Positions 43,901 to 51,720 of a stretch of DNA of 64,000 bases are shown here, in pieces (position 1 is the first letter of the stretch; every line of letters begins with the position of its first letter). A model generated the notes under the pieces. It was not told the origin of the DNA. It was given only the letters and a program-made list of their open reading frames with translations, and searched no databases. A program made the position numbers and the translations under genes. The stretch is from Lewinellaceae bacterium (GTDB taxonomy: Bacteria > Bacteroidota > Bacteroidia > Chitinophagales > Saprospiraceae): contig JACJYI010000006.1 in NCBI GenBank assembly GCA_020636225.1, forward strand, positions 392,501 to 456,500. Reading direction: 5' to 3'.

Positions 43901-44359
43901 GGTGATGTAGGGATGCTCGAGGTCCACCCAGTAGCCCATCTTGCGGGTGATGTCGTCCCAGAGGTCCTTGTAGCGCAGGACCGTGGAGCGGCAGGCGGCA
44001 TTGTACTGGTCGACGGTGATCGACTTGCCGATGTCCTCCTTGGTGATGCCCAGTTCCTTTTCGACCTGGAGCTCGACCGGCAGGCCATGGGTATCCCACC
44101 CGCCCTTGCGTTCGACCCGGTACCCCTTGAGGGTGTTGTAACGACAGAAGAGGTCCTTGACCGTCCGGGCCATGACATGGTGAATGCCGGGCTTGCCGTT
44201 GGCGCTGGGCGGACCTTCATAGAAGACGAAGGAATGCTCGGGATCACGCTGGTCGATGGACTGCTGAAAGGTGTTGCGCTCCTTCCAGAAGGCCAGGATC
44301 TCCTGGTCGATCTCGGCCAGGTTGAGTTGCTTGAATTCGCGGTAGGTCGGCTTTGCCAT
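40979..44359 (-). CDS. ileS: Isoleucyl-tRNA synthetase, long (type 2) form
   Basis: A 1126-residue class I aminoacyl-tRNA synthetase that charges tRNA-Ile. The HIGH-type motif is GIHH within PSANGKPGIHHVMA, and the KMSKS loop is intact in GNKMSKSKGNVVDP, near residue 670. Also seen are WDTHGLPVELQVEKELGI, the editing-domain TTTPWTLPSN, and the DVWFDSGSMPYAQWHYP segment. Length and motif flavour fit the eukaryote-like IleRS2 class, common in Bacteroidota and typically less sensitive to mupirocin. The start is at MAKPTYREFKQLNL; an in-frame upstream TTG would add eight residues. Confidence 0.96.
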   Translation of the reverse strand: MAKPTYREFKQLNLAEIDQEILAFWKERNTFQQSIDQRDPEHSFVFYEGPPSANGKPGIHHVMARTVKDLFCRYNTLKGYRVERKGGWDTHGLPVELQVEKELGITKEDIGKSITVDQYNAACRSTVLRYKDLWDDITRKMGYWVDLEHPYITFDNHYIESCWHLLRTLYDKRTPAGDSFLYKGFTIQPFSPAAGTGLSSHELNLPGCYKEVTDISAIAMFKVRREDRSAFLFEDEQEDVRILAWTTTPWTLPSNVALTVGPKINYVKVRTVSPYTGDPVSLVLAQDRLSAYFDPAGEGQPIDAYAPSDKILPYALAGTWTGNDLVGLRYEQLLPYVTSPDLEERGFRVIPGDFVTTEDGTGVVHTAPYFGADDFRACVANDVPFIGIPDDRGVIQPLVDRQGRFVDEMGEFAGMYVKPEYYPDDVRSQKDFKPTDLLIALKLKDDNKAFKIEKYKHNYPHCWRTDKPVLYYPLDSWFIRASAAKERMAELNRTINWKPAHTGTGRFGVWLQNLQDWNLSRTRYWGIPLPIWRTEDGDLEICIGSIEQLQKEIDMANKVLKLDQHVPNDLHRPYIDEIILVSHDGRPMHREADLIDVWFDSGSMPYAQWHYPFENEETFRRNYPADFIAEGVDQTRGWFYTLHAIATMCFDSVAYKNVVSNGLVLDKEGNKMSKSKGNVVDPFETINTYGADATRWYMMANADPWENLKFDEAGLLEVRNKYFGTLFNTYNFFALYANLDGFVNTSDDQVPYADRPELDRWILSKLHSLVRDVRRHFDDYEPTKALRALENFVDRHLSNWYVRLARRRFWRGEMSEDKRSAYQTLYECLMVVAQLSAPAAPFFSDWLYQNLTRSATDAGQPDSVHLTDLYEADTQRIDTDLETRMEYAQRICSLALSIRKREKLRVRLPLQKVMLPVLDSSFIQQVDGVKDLILSEINVKAIEYVTDADGLLVKQAKANFKTLGKRLGKDMKAAADQIAAFSNEQINALEANGSLALTINGVEHAITPEDLVITTEDLPGWKTASEEGLTVALDVHLTDELLAEGTARDLVNRIQNQRKEQDFDVTDRIRIRIQDEDHIRSAVAAFGQHIQEETLADALVVEARVTEGIQVELSDELTAIIHVERV

Positions 44360-44393
44360 GGTGCTTGCGGTCGTACGGGTCAAAACGAAGGTG

Positions 44394-44425
44394 CAAAGTT
44401 AAGGGTATATTTCGAGTGCAGGCAA
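44394..44425 (-). promoter_or_regulatory. ileS promoter
   Basis: On the minus strand TTG and TAACTTTG are separated by 21 bp, close to the Bacteroidota consensus (TTG, about 19-21 bp, TAnnTTTG). It lies 34 bp upstream of the ileS ATG. This is the best two-part promoter match in the window. Confidence 0.55.
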
Positions 44426-44700
44426 CGCCGTCATTTCAATTCATTGGACATGAATGACTATCCAACAGGCATTTCATTATTTGTTCTTTCCGGCATCAGG
44501 CAGGTGTGACTACATCATTGAAGGTTCATCCATCCAGAAGGTGAATTGGTGTTGTCGGAAGCCCTTTACACAAAGTTCATCTATTCTTATTTGATATCCT
44601 GTTGACTTTCTTCATTGACAAGAATATCTTTATAGCTCATCAAAAACCGTATTATTATGTTTTCTCCCCCCCCCCCCGCAGCCGGAGAAGCCTCTCCAGG
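44426..44700. other. AT-rich leader region before the beta-helix gene
   Basis: No gene. The base composition drops here and stays low for about 6 kb. The frame of the next gene is open back to 44602 and crosses the C tract, but the real signal peptide begins at 44701. Confidence 0.6.
44666..44677 (+). repeat. 12-base poly-C tract
   Basis: Twelve consecutive C residues, ending 23 bases before the ATG of a T9SS cargo gene. Long homopolymers of this kind vary in length by slippage. Here the tract lies in the leader, or inside the coding region if the in-frame start at 44602 is used. No other homopolymer of this length was noticed in the window. Confidence 0.9.
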
Positions 44701-47559
44701 ATGCTCAACCTAACCGGTTTCGCTGTCAGTTTACTCCTGTTCCTTAACAACATGGCACTGGCCCAGACCTTCGACCCGTGTGAAGAATATGGGTCTGATA
44801 CACCGGATATTACCATCGGTTCAGATCAATGTGATATTGAATTTTCGAGTGAGCTTTTTCCCATGCAAATACTTATAACTGATGAAAAGGTGGCGATTAA
44901 CGGGACATTTGTCATTGACAAAACTTTGAATTTCGAGGATTGTATCATTGAAATGGGTCCGGATGCAGAGATTTTTATTGAGTCTGGCTTTGGTTTGCAT
45001 TTGGAAGGATGTACAATCTATTCTTGCACGAATTTATGGCGGGCAATAAGGGTAGGTCCCGGAGGCAATCTTGGTCTTTCTGAAAGTGATAACCAAAGAA
45101 ATCACATTCAGGATGCAAAAGCTGCTGATTTTGCACATGATGGATCTACAGTGGCTCTCACCGGAACAAACTTTGTAAACAATGTGATCGGATTTTACAT
45201 TCCGCCCAATGTGGTTCAACCACTTCCGATTACGACATACAATATAGTAAATCTCACTCGGTTTTGGGATCTTAACTTTGAATGTACAGCAAGTTTACTT
45301 ACGCCATCTACAATGTATTGTGATCCACATCTTGAGATTCCACAAACATTTAATGTCATTTCACCTTATCCTGAAATAACCTGCTTTGCTGGTGTAGTGA
45401 TTAACGATGTGCGAATACTTCAGCTATCCAGCACTTATGAGGGCGCTGACAATTTGTATCGCAACCTACAAAATGGCATAGTAGCACATAACTCCGATGT
45501 CTTTGTCCAATATAGTACATTTGAGGATATGCCTGTTAATAGTTACTCCTATGGTGATATAATCGGATATGGTATTTATACCAAGGGATATGGTGAAATC
45601 CTTGATCAACAAGGATATGGATTTAATGAAGACCCATCCTTCACAGATGTCCGTTTTCCAATTCGAGCGTACAAATTGTCAAAGGTTATAAGCCGTGACA
45701 ATAACATCGTAAATGCCAATGAAGCCTATAAAATTGAACATTGCAAAGAAGGATTCATCGACCTTCACTATAACCAAATCGAGGCGAAACGGATTGGTAT
45801 TTCATTATACCAAAATGACCCAACATACGAAATGAATGTAGGAAGTAATGAGATTACGATGACTGGTTCGACAAGTATCTTTTCCAATAATGGTGCATGG
45901 GGAGGCATTTGGATTGATGAAATGTCAAACAAACACGCTACTCCGGCCAAGATACAGTACAATATCATTAATGGTGGCAATAGTGTATGGGGCGGCATCA
46001 ATGCCCTCAATTCTTATAACCTCGATATTGAAGGGAATCAGGTCAATCTTGATTCAGATGTATCCGTAAATGGTATTGGCCTAATGGGAGGGCTCCGGAA
46101 TGTGGTGCGGGATAATGAAATTACCGGATCGGGAACCAGTGATTTCAATTTTTTCATGGCTGCCAACTTTGGGGTGCAAACTCAAAACTCTCCTTTAAAC
46201 TATATTTTGTGTAACGAGTATGAGAATGTACGCGTTGGTCATGGAGTGGTCAATTTCTGTACTAGCAGTGTTATAGGTCGAAATTTATTCACAGGACCTT
46301 TTCATACCGGACTTTGGTACGACCATACTGGAATATCCGGTCATCAGCTCAACACATTAAATACTTGGCCCGGTAATGCCGCAATTACGGGTGGCCATGA
46401 GGCCCGCCATCAAGGAGGCCTTCAACAAATTTGGAGTTCTGTTTATGAAGTCCATTCCAATGTGACAGATGGAATGCCCGATCCTGTTGACCCAAATGAG
46501 GATTGGTTCAATCCCAATAATACTTATGATCCTCTCGAAGCATGCGAGGCGTTTACACAACCATTCACACTCCCTGATCCAGGTTTTATAGAAGAGCGAA
46601 TCGCTGTAGACAGTATTGATGTTCCGGAAGATGCCCCGGCATATCTTTGGAATTTGCAAAAATACCTCTACCAGTACTTGCACTTATGGCCTTCTGGGAC
46701 ATTTGATGAAACAATCTATGATGATTTTATGGACGTCCATGAAGCTGGACAAGTCGGGGAGTGGTGCGGAATTGAAGAGGATATCCGGCAGACGTTCAGA
46801 CTCGACAGTTTGGATATAGCTTTGCGAAAAGAGTGTCTGGATACCTTGTATATCGCTATGGACGAATTGGACTTCTACAGGCATATGCGCGATACCGCTA
46901 CGACATCTATTGACAGCCTTGCCGCAACGAATAACATTGCAGGTATTCTGTCAGATATGAATGATTATATCGAGGCTTATCAGGGCGATCAATATCTGAG
47001 TGACTCCCTGCGTAAAGAAGCATGGGAGGGCCTGATTGTCGATATTGCTAATGCACCGGACAGCAGTGATTGGACAGAAGCCCTGCAGACCGTCTGGACC
47101 ATTTATTTGGAGTCGTTGATTGGGGATACGGTGTCTTTTGATTCTCTGACTCTTCTTTCACTGGAAAGCATTGCCGAGAATTGTGCGCTGACCCATGGTG
47201 AAGCTGTATATTTAGCGGGTTCTCTGCGTTCGATCAATACAGATAAGCTCTTCAGTTATGAGTGCCCGGAAACAGAATCACTTGTGTTATCTACCGATCA
47301 ATTGTTGATGGGTGAACCCGGATTTTCACTTCAGCCCAACCCTGCCGGTAATGTTGTGACTGTTCATTTTAACGATCAAGATCCACAAGGTGGGGAGTTG
47401 GTCGTCATGGATCTCCTCGGCACAATTCAGCTCAGGCAAGTAGTCAACGGCTCTGTTGTGAATTTATATGGCCACCACTTGACGAGTGGTATGTACATCG
47501 TCATTTGGTTGCGATCTGAACAGTCGCCTGTCAGCAAAGCATTGATCATCAATCGATAA
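44701..47559 (+). CDS. Secreted beta-helix protein with T9SS sorting domain
   Basis: A 952-residue protein. The signal peptide (MLNLTGFAVSLLLFLNNMALAQ) defines the start. Residues ~60-560 contain repeated short beta stretches with Asn/Gly turns (for example NNIVNANEAYKIEHC, YNQIEAKRIGISLY, YNIINGGNSVWGGINALNS), typical of right-handed parallel beta-helices of the pectate-lyase/NosD type. Residues ~600-860 are acidic and helical. The last ~75 residues are a type A T9SS sorting domain (FSLQPNPAGNVVTVHF, later LTSGMYIVIWLRS). No catalytic residues were identified, so it could be an adhesin or a polysaccharide lyase. Codon use is AT-richer than that of the neighbours. Confidence 0.8.
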   Translation: MLNLTGFAVSLLLFLNNMALAQTFDPCEEYGSDTPDITIGSDQCDIEFSSELFPMQILITDEKVAINGTFVIDKTLNFEDCIIEMGPDAEIFIESGFGLHLEGCTIYSCTNLWRAIRVGPGGNLGLSESDNQRNHIQDAKAADFAHDGSTVALTGTNFVNNVIGFYIPPNVVQPLPITTYNIVNLTRFWDLNFECTASLLTPSTMYCDPHLEIPQTFNVISPYPEITCFAGVVINDVRILQLSSTYEGADNLYRNLQNGIVAHNSDVFVQYSTFEDMPVNSYSYGDIIGYGIYTKGYGEILDQQGYGFNEDPSFTDVRFPIRAYKLSKVISRDNNIVNANEAYKIEHCKEGFIDLHYNQIEAKRIGISLYQNDPTYEMNVGSNEITMTGSTSIFSNNGAWGGIWIDEMSNKHATPAKIQYNIINGGNSVWGGINALNSYNLDIEGNQVNLDSDVSVNGIGLMGGLRNVVRDNEITGSGTSDFNFFMAANFGVQTQNSPLNYILCNEYENVRVGHGVVNFCTSSVIGRNLFTGPFHTGLWYDHTGISGHQLNTLNTWPGNAAITGGHEARHQGGLQQIWSSVYEVHSNVTDGMPDPVDPNEDWFNPNNTYDPLEACEAFTQPFTLPDPGFIEERIAVDSIDVPEDAPAYLWNLQKYLYQYLHLWPSGTFDETIYDDFMDVHEAGQVGEWCGIEEDIRQTFRLDSLDIALRKECLDTLYIAMDELDFYRHMRDTATTSIDSLAATNNIAGILSDMNDYIEAYQGDQYLSDSLRKEAWEGLIVDIANAPDSSDWTEALQTVWTIYLESLIGDTVSFDSLTLLSLESIAENCALTHGEAVYLAGSLRSINTDKLFSYECPETESLVLSTDQLLMGEPGFSLQPNPAGNVVTVHFNDQDPQGGELVVMDLLGTIQLRQVVNGSVVNLYGHHLTSGMYIVIWLRSEQSPVSKALIINR

Positions 47560-47571
47560 GTTTAACTGATG

Positions 47572-47606
47572 AAGTGGGGCTATCTTTGGATGCCCCACTT
47601 CTTTTA
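47572..47606 (+). terminator. Terminator after the beta-helix gene
   Basis: A 10-bp stem (GAAGTGGGGC with GCCCCACTTC) with an 11-base loop and TTTT, 12 bp after the stop and 12 bp before the next start codon. It should separate, or attenuate between, the two T9SS genes. Confidence 0.7.
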
Positions 47607-47618
47607 AATTGAAGGCCC

Positions 47619-49379
47619 ATGAATCGCCATTTTTATTGCATGCTGTTGTTCTTACTTTATTCTTATTTCGGGGTAAGTCAGAATCACAATAATTTCTGGA
47701 TATCAGGAAATGATGGGAATCCAAAGAATATTATTGATACTGCATTATTTGGTGGAAATGTTTTTGATTTCACTATGGGATCATTAAATATGAGTAAGGA
47801 ATTGAGGCCTATGAATTTTCTGGAAACAATGGGCGTTTGCAGTGATTCTTCCGGGCAATTACTATTTTATACTAATGGTACATATATAGCCAATGTAGAA
47901 CATGATACCATGAAAGGAGGTGGTCCCATGAATCCGGGTTATTGGGCGGATGTCTGGACGAGTTGGGGTGACAAAGGATATCGGACGCGCGATGGAATCA
48001 TTGTTTTACCGGATCTGAACAAGCCCAATCATTACAGGTTATTTCATATTTGCGCATCTGATTCTGATTTGTCACCCGACAAGATAATGACAACTCTTGT
48101 CGATATGCATGGAGATGGCGGGTTGGGTGAGGTTGTGGAACAAAATCGGGTTATATATGATCAGGAGTATGGCCGGCTGAGTCAGAGTCATTTCAACGCG
48201 ACACGTCACGCCAATGGACGTGACTGGTGGCTGGCGTCCATCCTCTATCCTTCGGAGGAAATCATGCTGCATCTTTATACACCGGACTCCATCTATCGAT
48301 TTGTGCCTCAGACGCCATTGTGGGTGAAGCCTTCGGCGGTAGGCCAGTGTCAATTTAGTCCGGATGGAACCAAATTTGCTTCCGGTCACGCAAGGAAATA
48401 TGGAGATAATTATGAATCCAGCATCCATTATTATCTGTTTGACCGGTGTAGTGGCCAGTTTACGCCTGTGTTTTACGATGTACAGGATGACTATGGGATT
48501 TCTCAGGTTGGCGTCATTTTCAGTGCTACGTCACGCTACTTATACCAGACCTATCAAGACTATATCTTTCGGTTTGATACTGAAGTGCCGGATGTATTGG
48601 CCAGTAAGGACACCGTTGCTGAATGGGATGGATTTATATGGTATACGCCAGGAGGATCAGGATTTCCCGTCAGGTTGGGTTATGGAGAGCTGGGTGCCGA
48701 TGATGTCGTTTATTCCAACTCTTCGTCTGCAACCGGGTATATGCACAAAATAGAACATGCTGACAGTGAGAATGATTTTGAAGTTGCACAGCATTTTGAA
48801 GTTCCAGGTATTTATGCATGGACTGTCCCAAACTTCCCTAATTATTTCCTTGGCCCACTTGAAGGCAGTCCCTGCTCGCAAATGTTTGGCCCTCCCACTG
48901 CACAGTTTGCGTATGAAGGCCAATCACTGGAGATTGTGTTTGAAGATCAGTCAACGGGTGTTCCACTTGCCTGGCATTGGGATTTTGGAGATGGAGGCAC
49001 ATCCGATGAGCAACACCCGGAGCATGTTTACATGAATCAGGGTACCTACACCGTTTGTTTGACGGCATCCAATATTTACGGGGGTGATATGACATGTTCG
49101 GATGTCATGGTGAAAACAAGCGCCGTGGAGTCACAGTTACAACAAGGGTTGCTCGAGGTCTATCCCAACCCGGTAATAGATCGGTTAGAGATCCGTTTTC
49201 CTGATGCCGAGGGTCAAGTGTACCTGTATTCTGTTATCGGTCAACTGGTGGCAACGACCCGGATCCATCAGGGTTCCGCTACACTTTCTCTTGAACATTG
49301 TTGTTCATCAGGCACCTATTTCATTGATGTGCGGCTTCAGAATGGAGTCGTATTGCGTGAAAAATTAATGATCCAGTAA
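47619..49379 (+). CDS. Secreted PKD-domain protein with T9SS sorting domain
   Basis: A 586-residue protein with a signal peptide ending FGVSQ. Residues ~25-410 form a beta-propeller-like body of unknown type (LRPMNFLETMGVCSDSSGQLLFYTNG, then FSPDGTKFASGHARKYGDN). A PKD domain lies around residues 425-510 (WHWDFGDGGTSDEQHPEHVY, then YTVCLTASNIYGGD). The last ~75 residues are a T9SS type A sorting domain (LEVYPNPVIDRLEIRF, then SSGTYFIDVRLQNG). It would be exported across the outer membrane. Similar proteins occur in many copies in Saprospiria. The gene is AT-richer than the chromosome average here. Confidence 0.82.
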   Translation: MNRHFYCMLLFLLYSYFGVSQNHNNFWISGNDGNPKNIIDTALFGGNVFDFTMGSLNMSKELRPMNFLETMGVCSDSSGQLLFYTNGTYIANVEHDTMKGGGPMNPGYWADVWTSWGDKGYRTRDGIIVLPDLNKPNHYRLFHICASDSDLSPDKIMTTLVDMHGDGGLGEVVEQNRVIYDQEYGRLSQSHFNATRHANGRDWWLASILYPSEEIMLHLYTPDSIYRFVPQTPLWVKPSAVGQCQFSPDGTKFASGHARKYGDNYESSIHYYLFDRCSGQFTPVFYDVQDDYGISQVGVIFSATSRYLYQTYQDYIFRFDTEVPDVLASKDTVAEWDGFIWYTPGGSGFPVRLGYGELGADDVVYSNSSSATGYMHKIEHADSENDFEVAQHFEVPGIYAWTVPNFPNYFLGPLEGSPCSQMFGPPTAQFAYEGQSLEIVFEDQSTGVPLAWHWDFGDGGTSDEQHPEHVYMNQGTYTVCLTASNIYGGDMTCSDVMVKTSAVESQLQQGLLEVYPNPVIDRLEIRFPDAEGQVYLYSVIGQLVATTRIHQGSATLSLEHCCSSGTYFIDVRLQNGVVLREKLMIQ

Positions 49380-50009
49380 ATGGTTTGTTCCATGATAAAT
49401 GCCAACCATATATTCGGGAGAGGACCAATCTGTTGTCTGCTGCTATTCCTGTATTTGGCCCCAGTTCAAGAGCTTTTGGCCCAACGGCCTGACCCGGTGA
49501 TTCCCTTTCTCGTGGAGACTGTGGTCAACGGAAAGGGGCAGGAGTTGGAGTTCAGTGGCCGGATGTCGACTTTCCGGGGAAAGCAGCTTTATAGCGCAGA
49601 TTCCTGGAACTGGGACTTCGGTGACGGCCACAGTTCAGAGGGAATGACAGCCTCCCATCGCTATACTCAACTTGGTCAATATAAGCTTTGTCTGAGTGCA
49701 TCAGGGCCAGAAGGTTCTACACGGTATTGCCACTTGTTGGAGGTGGGTAAAAGTGATCCGGAAATTCGCCCAGGAATGCAGGTCAGTTATTTGCCAGCCC
49801 GAGGCAAGCTATTTACCTGGTTTGATACACAGCTCGGCATGGGGGCTATCCACATTGAAAACAGTGAAGGGGAGTTGCTGTGGGAGGGCCCGCTCTCCTT
49901 CGAAAGCATGGAGATGGATGTTCATCGGGTAGAACCAGGTCAATACAGATTTTTCGTCCGTCAGCCCTGGATCGAAGAGGACAAGTTTGAATTGTGGATT
50001 GGAGAGTAA
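49380..50009 (+). CDS. Short secreted PKD-domain protein lacking a sorting domain
   Basis: A 209-residue protein. The ATG follows the previous stop codon directly; the Met four codons later (49392) is also possible. A hydrophobic signal ending PVQELLAQ precedes a PKD domain (SWNWDFGDGHSSEGMTASHRYTQ is split by conserved Asp and Gly; later YKLCLSASGPEG). A second small beta domain ends FVRQPWIEEDKFELWIGE. Unlike its neighbour it has no T9SS tail; a stray tail-like sequence lies about 110 bp downstream in another frame. It may be a truncated protein or a periplasmic one. Confidence 0.65.
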   Translation: MVCSMINANHIFGRGPICCLLLFLYLAPVQELLAQRPDPVIPFLVETVVNGKGQELEFSGRMSTFRGKQLYSADSWNWDFGDGHSSEGMTASHRYTQLGQYKLCLSASGPEGSTRYCHLLEVGKSDPEIRPGMQVSYLPARGKLFTWFDTQLGMGAIHIENSEGELLWEGPLSFESMEMDVHRVEPGQYRFFVRQPWIEEDKFELWIGE

Positions 50010-50116
50010 ACCTGGCATTGTGCGAGGATTGAGAGAATCACTCCGCGAACGAATATTCACGCCATTTCGGATCTGTGGGTCATCGCTCAGCGAGCCTGAT
50101 GTACAGCCAGTCTTAG

Positions 50117-50401
50117 AATTTGGGCAGGATCGTCTTGAAGCTTTATGTGGCCTTTCAACCTATTGAAAGACAACTACCTTCCGGTCCTGTCGATGTCGAG
50201 ATTACCCTGCCCGAGTATCAGGGGCACAAGGTCATATGTGCCGTCATTAACGGCCTCGGAAAGACAGAGTCCACCCATACCTTCCCACTGTTCAGTTTCT
50301 GGCATACCCTGGATGTCTCCACCCTTGCTCCCGGGTTGTATGTGGTTCAATTGGTCGTTGATGGCCGGGTGGTGCAGGTAGAGAGGTTGGTGGTTCAATA
50401 G
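50117..50401 (+). pseudogene. Remnant of a T9SS C-terminal sorting domain
   Basis: About 94 codons without a proper start whose translation fits the end of a type A sorting domain: a conserved-looking AFQPIERQLPSG start, then GHKVICAVINGLGKTES, and LDVSTLAPGLYVVQLVVDG with final strand ERLVVQ. The frame differs from the upstream PKD gene and has stop codons just before it (50114 and 50030), so one frameshift would not rejoin them. It is best read as the tail of a decayed gene. Confidence 0.6.
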
Positions 50402-50481
50402 ACGTTGGCCACAGGGGAAATTTCGAGCAATAACAATGCCTGAGTCAGGGTGGCCACCACGATCGACCCGGATCGTTCGAC

Positions 50482-51027
50482 TTACACCTGCCGGCTCATG
50501 GTCAGGCAGTCGTGGCACTGGCCTTCGTGCTGGAAATACCGTGGAATGACGCCATGATCCACAAATCCATGACCCCGGTACAAGGCCATGCCTGCTGCAT
50601 TGGCGGTATAGACCTGGAGCCACAGGATCTCGAGGATGGGGTTGTCGGTGGCCCATTGGATGGCGGCCTTCAGCAGGGCGGCGCCCAGGCCCAGGCCTCG
50701 CCATTCCTTCAGCATGCCCATGCCCACCATGGCGGTATGGGCCATGATGGCCCGCGGACTGCCAGTCAGGTCGATATTGCCGACAATGCGCCCGTCATGT
50801 TCGGCGACCAGGAGCAGGGAATTGGCCTTGTCCAGAAAGGATCGGATCCAGACTTCCTCCTCCTCCACGGTCGGATGGAATTCGGACGGCAGCATGGGGA
50901 TATACGGACTGTCGGCAATGTATCTGGATACGGTGTCGATCAGTTCGGGGGCGTCGCCGATGGTGGCGAGACGAATGGTGATGATCGAACCATTTTTTAG
51001 TGTAACCTGGGACGGGAAAGAAGGCAT
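50482..51027 (-). CDS. GNAT N-acetyltransferase
   Basis: A 181-residue GNAT with motifs LLLVAEHDGRIVGNIDLTGS, then TAMVGMGMLKEWRGLGLGAALLKAAIQWA (acetyl-CoA loop R-x-x-G-x-G) and LWLQVYTANAAGMALYRGHGFVDHG. This pattern matches the RimI-like/YhhY group. The substrate is unknown. The frame runs open 312 bp further upstream, but that part is the translated repeat block; the start at MPSFPSQVTLKNGS is where family similarity begins. Confidence 0.85.
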   Translation of the reverse strand: MPSFPSQVTLKNGSIITIRLATIGDAPELIDTVSRYIADSPYIPMLPSEFHPTVEEEEVWIRSFLDKANSLLLVAEHDGRIVGNIDLTGSPRAIMAHTAMVGMGMLKEWRGLGLGAALLKAAIQWATDNPILEILWLQVYTANAAGMALYRGHGFVDHGVIPRYFQHEGQCHDCLTMSRQV

Positions 51028-51056
51028 TCGGAGGTGTATGGGAGGGTGAAGATACG

Positions 51057-51485
51057 GGTTCGGGAAAGCACCGGGGTGGAAATTCCAAATTCCAAATTCC
51101 CTGCCTGCCGCAGGCAGGGAAATCACAAACAAATTCCAAATTCCAAATTCCAAAACACAAGGAATTTCGAAATGCCAAACTCGAATCATCGAATGCGTAT
51201 GGCCCTGTAGGGGCCAAAGGTGTATAGCTACGTCAGGAAAGAAGGATCGGCCCTGTAGGGGTCGGACGAAGCACCGAAGTGAAAATTCCAAATGACAAAT
51301 TCCAAAATGCCAAAAAACAACGAATTTCAGAATGATCAATTCGAATGAACGAATACGTATGGCCCTGTAGGGGCCAAAGGTGTATAGCTACGTCCGAAAA
51401 GAAGGATCGGCCCTGTAGGGGTCGGACGAAGCACCGAGGTGGAAATTCCAAATTCCCTGCCTGCGGCAGACAGGCAAATTTCAAA
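51057..51485. repeat. 160-bp tandem repeat block with GGCCCTGTAGGGGCC hairpins
   Basis: Two copies of a 160-bp unit start at 51162 and 51322, preceded by a partial third copy from 51057. Each full copy carries the hairpin GGCCCTGTAGGGGCC, a conserved AAAGGTGTATAGCTACGTC and GATCGGCCCTGTAGGGGTCG. The edges are made of AAATTCC heptamers and a CCTGCCTG palindrome. Repeats of this type are scattered through many Bacteroidota genomes; their role is unknown. Not coding. Confidence 0.88.
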
Positions 51486-51541
51486 TCACAAACCCGCCTG
51501 CCGGCGGCCAGGCAAATTTCAAATCACAAATTCCAAAACGA

Positions 51542-51574
51542 AAATGACTGCCACACGGAGTGTGGCAGTCATTT
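51542..51574 (-). terminator. Hairpin, possible terminator for the DUF6249 gene
   Basis: A perfect 15-bp stem (AAATGACTGCCACAC and its complement) with a 3-base loop. On the minus strand it is followed by a moderately T-rich tail. The octamer array lies between it and the gene it would terminate. Confidence 0.5.
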
Positions 51575-51600
51575 ATCACAAGGTGTTTTTCTTTCGAAAT

Positions 51601-51712
51601 AACTCAATAACTCAATAACTCAATAACTCAATAACTCAATAACTCAATAACTCAATAACTCAATAACTCAATAACTCAATAACTCAATAACTCAATAACT
51701 CAATAACTCAAT
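51601..51712. repeat. Octamer tandem array, 14 perfect AACTCAAT units
   Basis: AACTCAAT occurs 14 times head to tail with no substitution. The array ends 8 bp before the stop of the DUF6249 gene. Perfect copies indicate recent expansion; an 8-bp unit is prone to slippage. Confidence 0.95.
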
Positions 51713-51720
51713 AACCTTAC

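Noticed and set aside
41972..44509. 845-codon antisense frame over ileS
   Set aside because: Very long but wholly inside a conserved gene with intact HIGH and KMSKS motifs; typical of high-GC DNA.
44666..44677. C tract as an assembly error
   Set aside because: Cannot be excluded from one sequence, but it is outside the most likely coding region, so no frame evidence points to an error; kept as a finding.
51028..51339. 104-residue N-terminal extension of the GNAT protein
   Set aside because: It is the translation of the 160-bp repeat block; acetyltransferase similarity starts only at the Met at 51027.
51601..51712. CRISPR array or replication-origin iterons
   Set aside because: Perfect 8-bp units without spacers; no replication initiator gene or DnaA boxes nearby.
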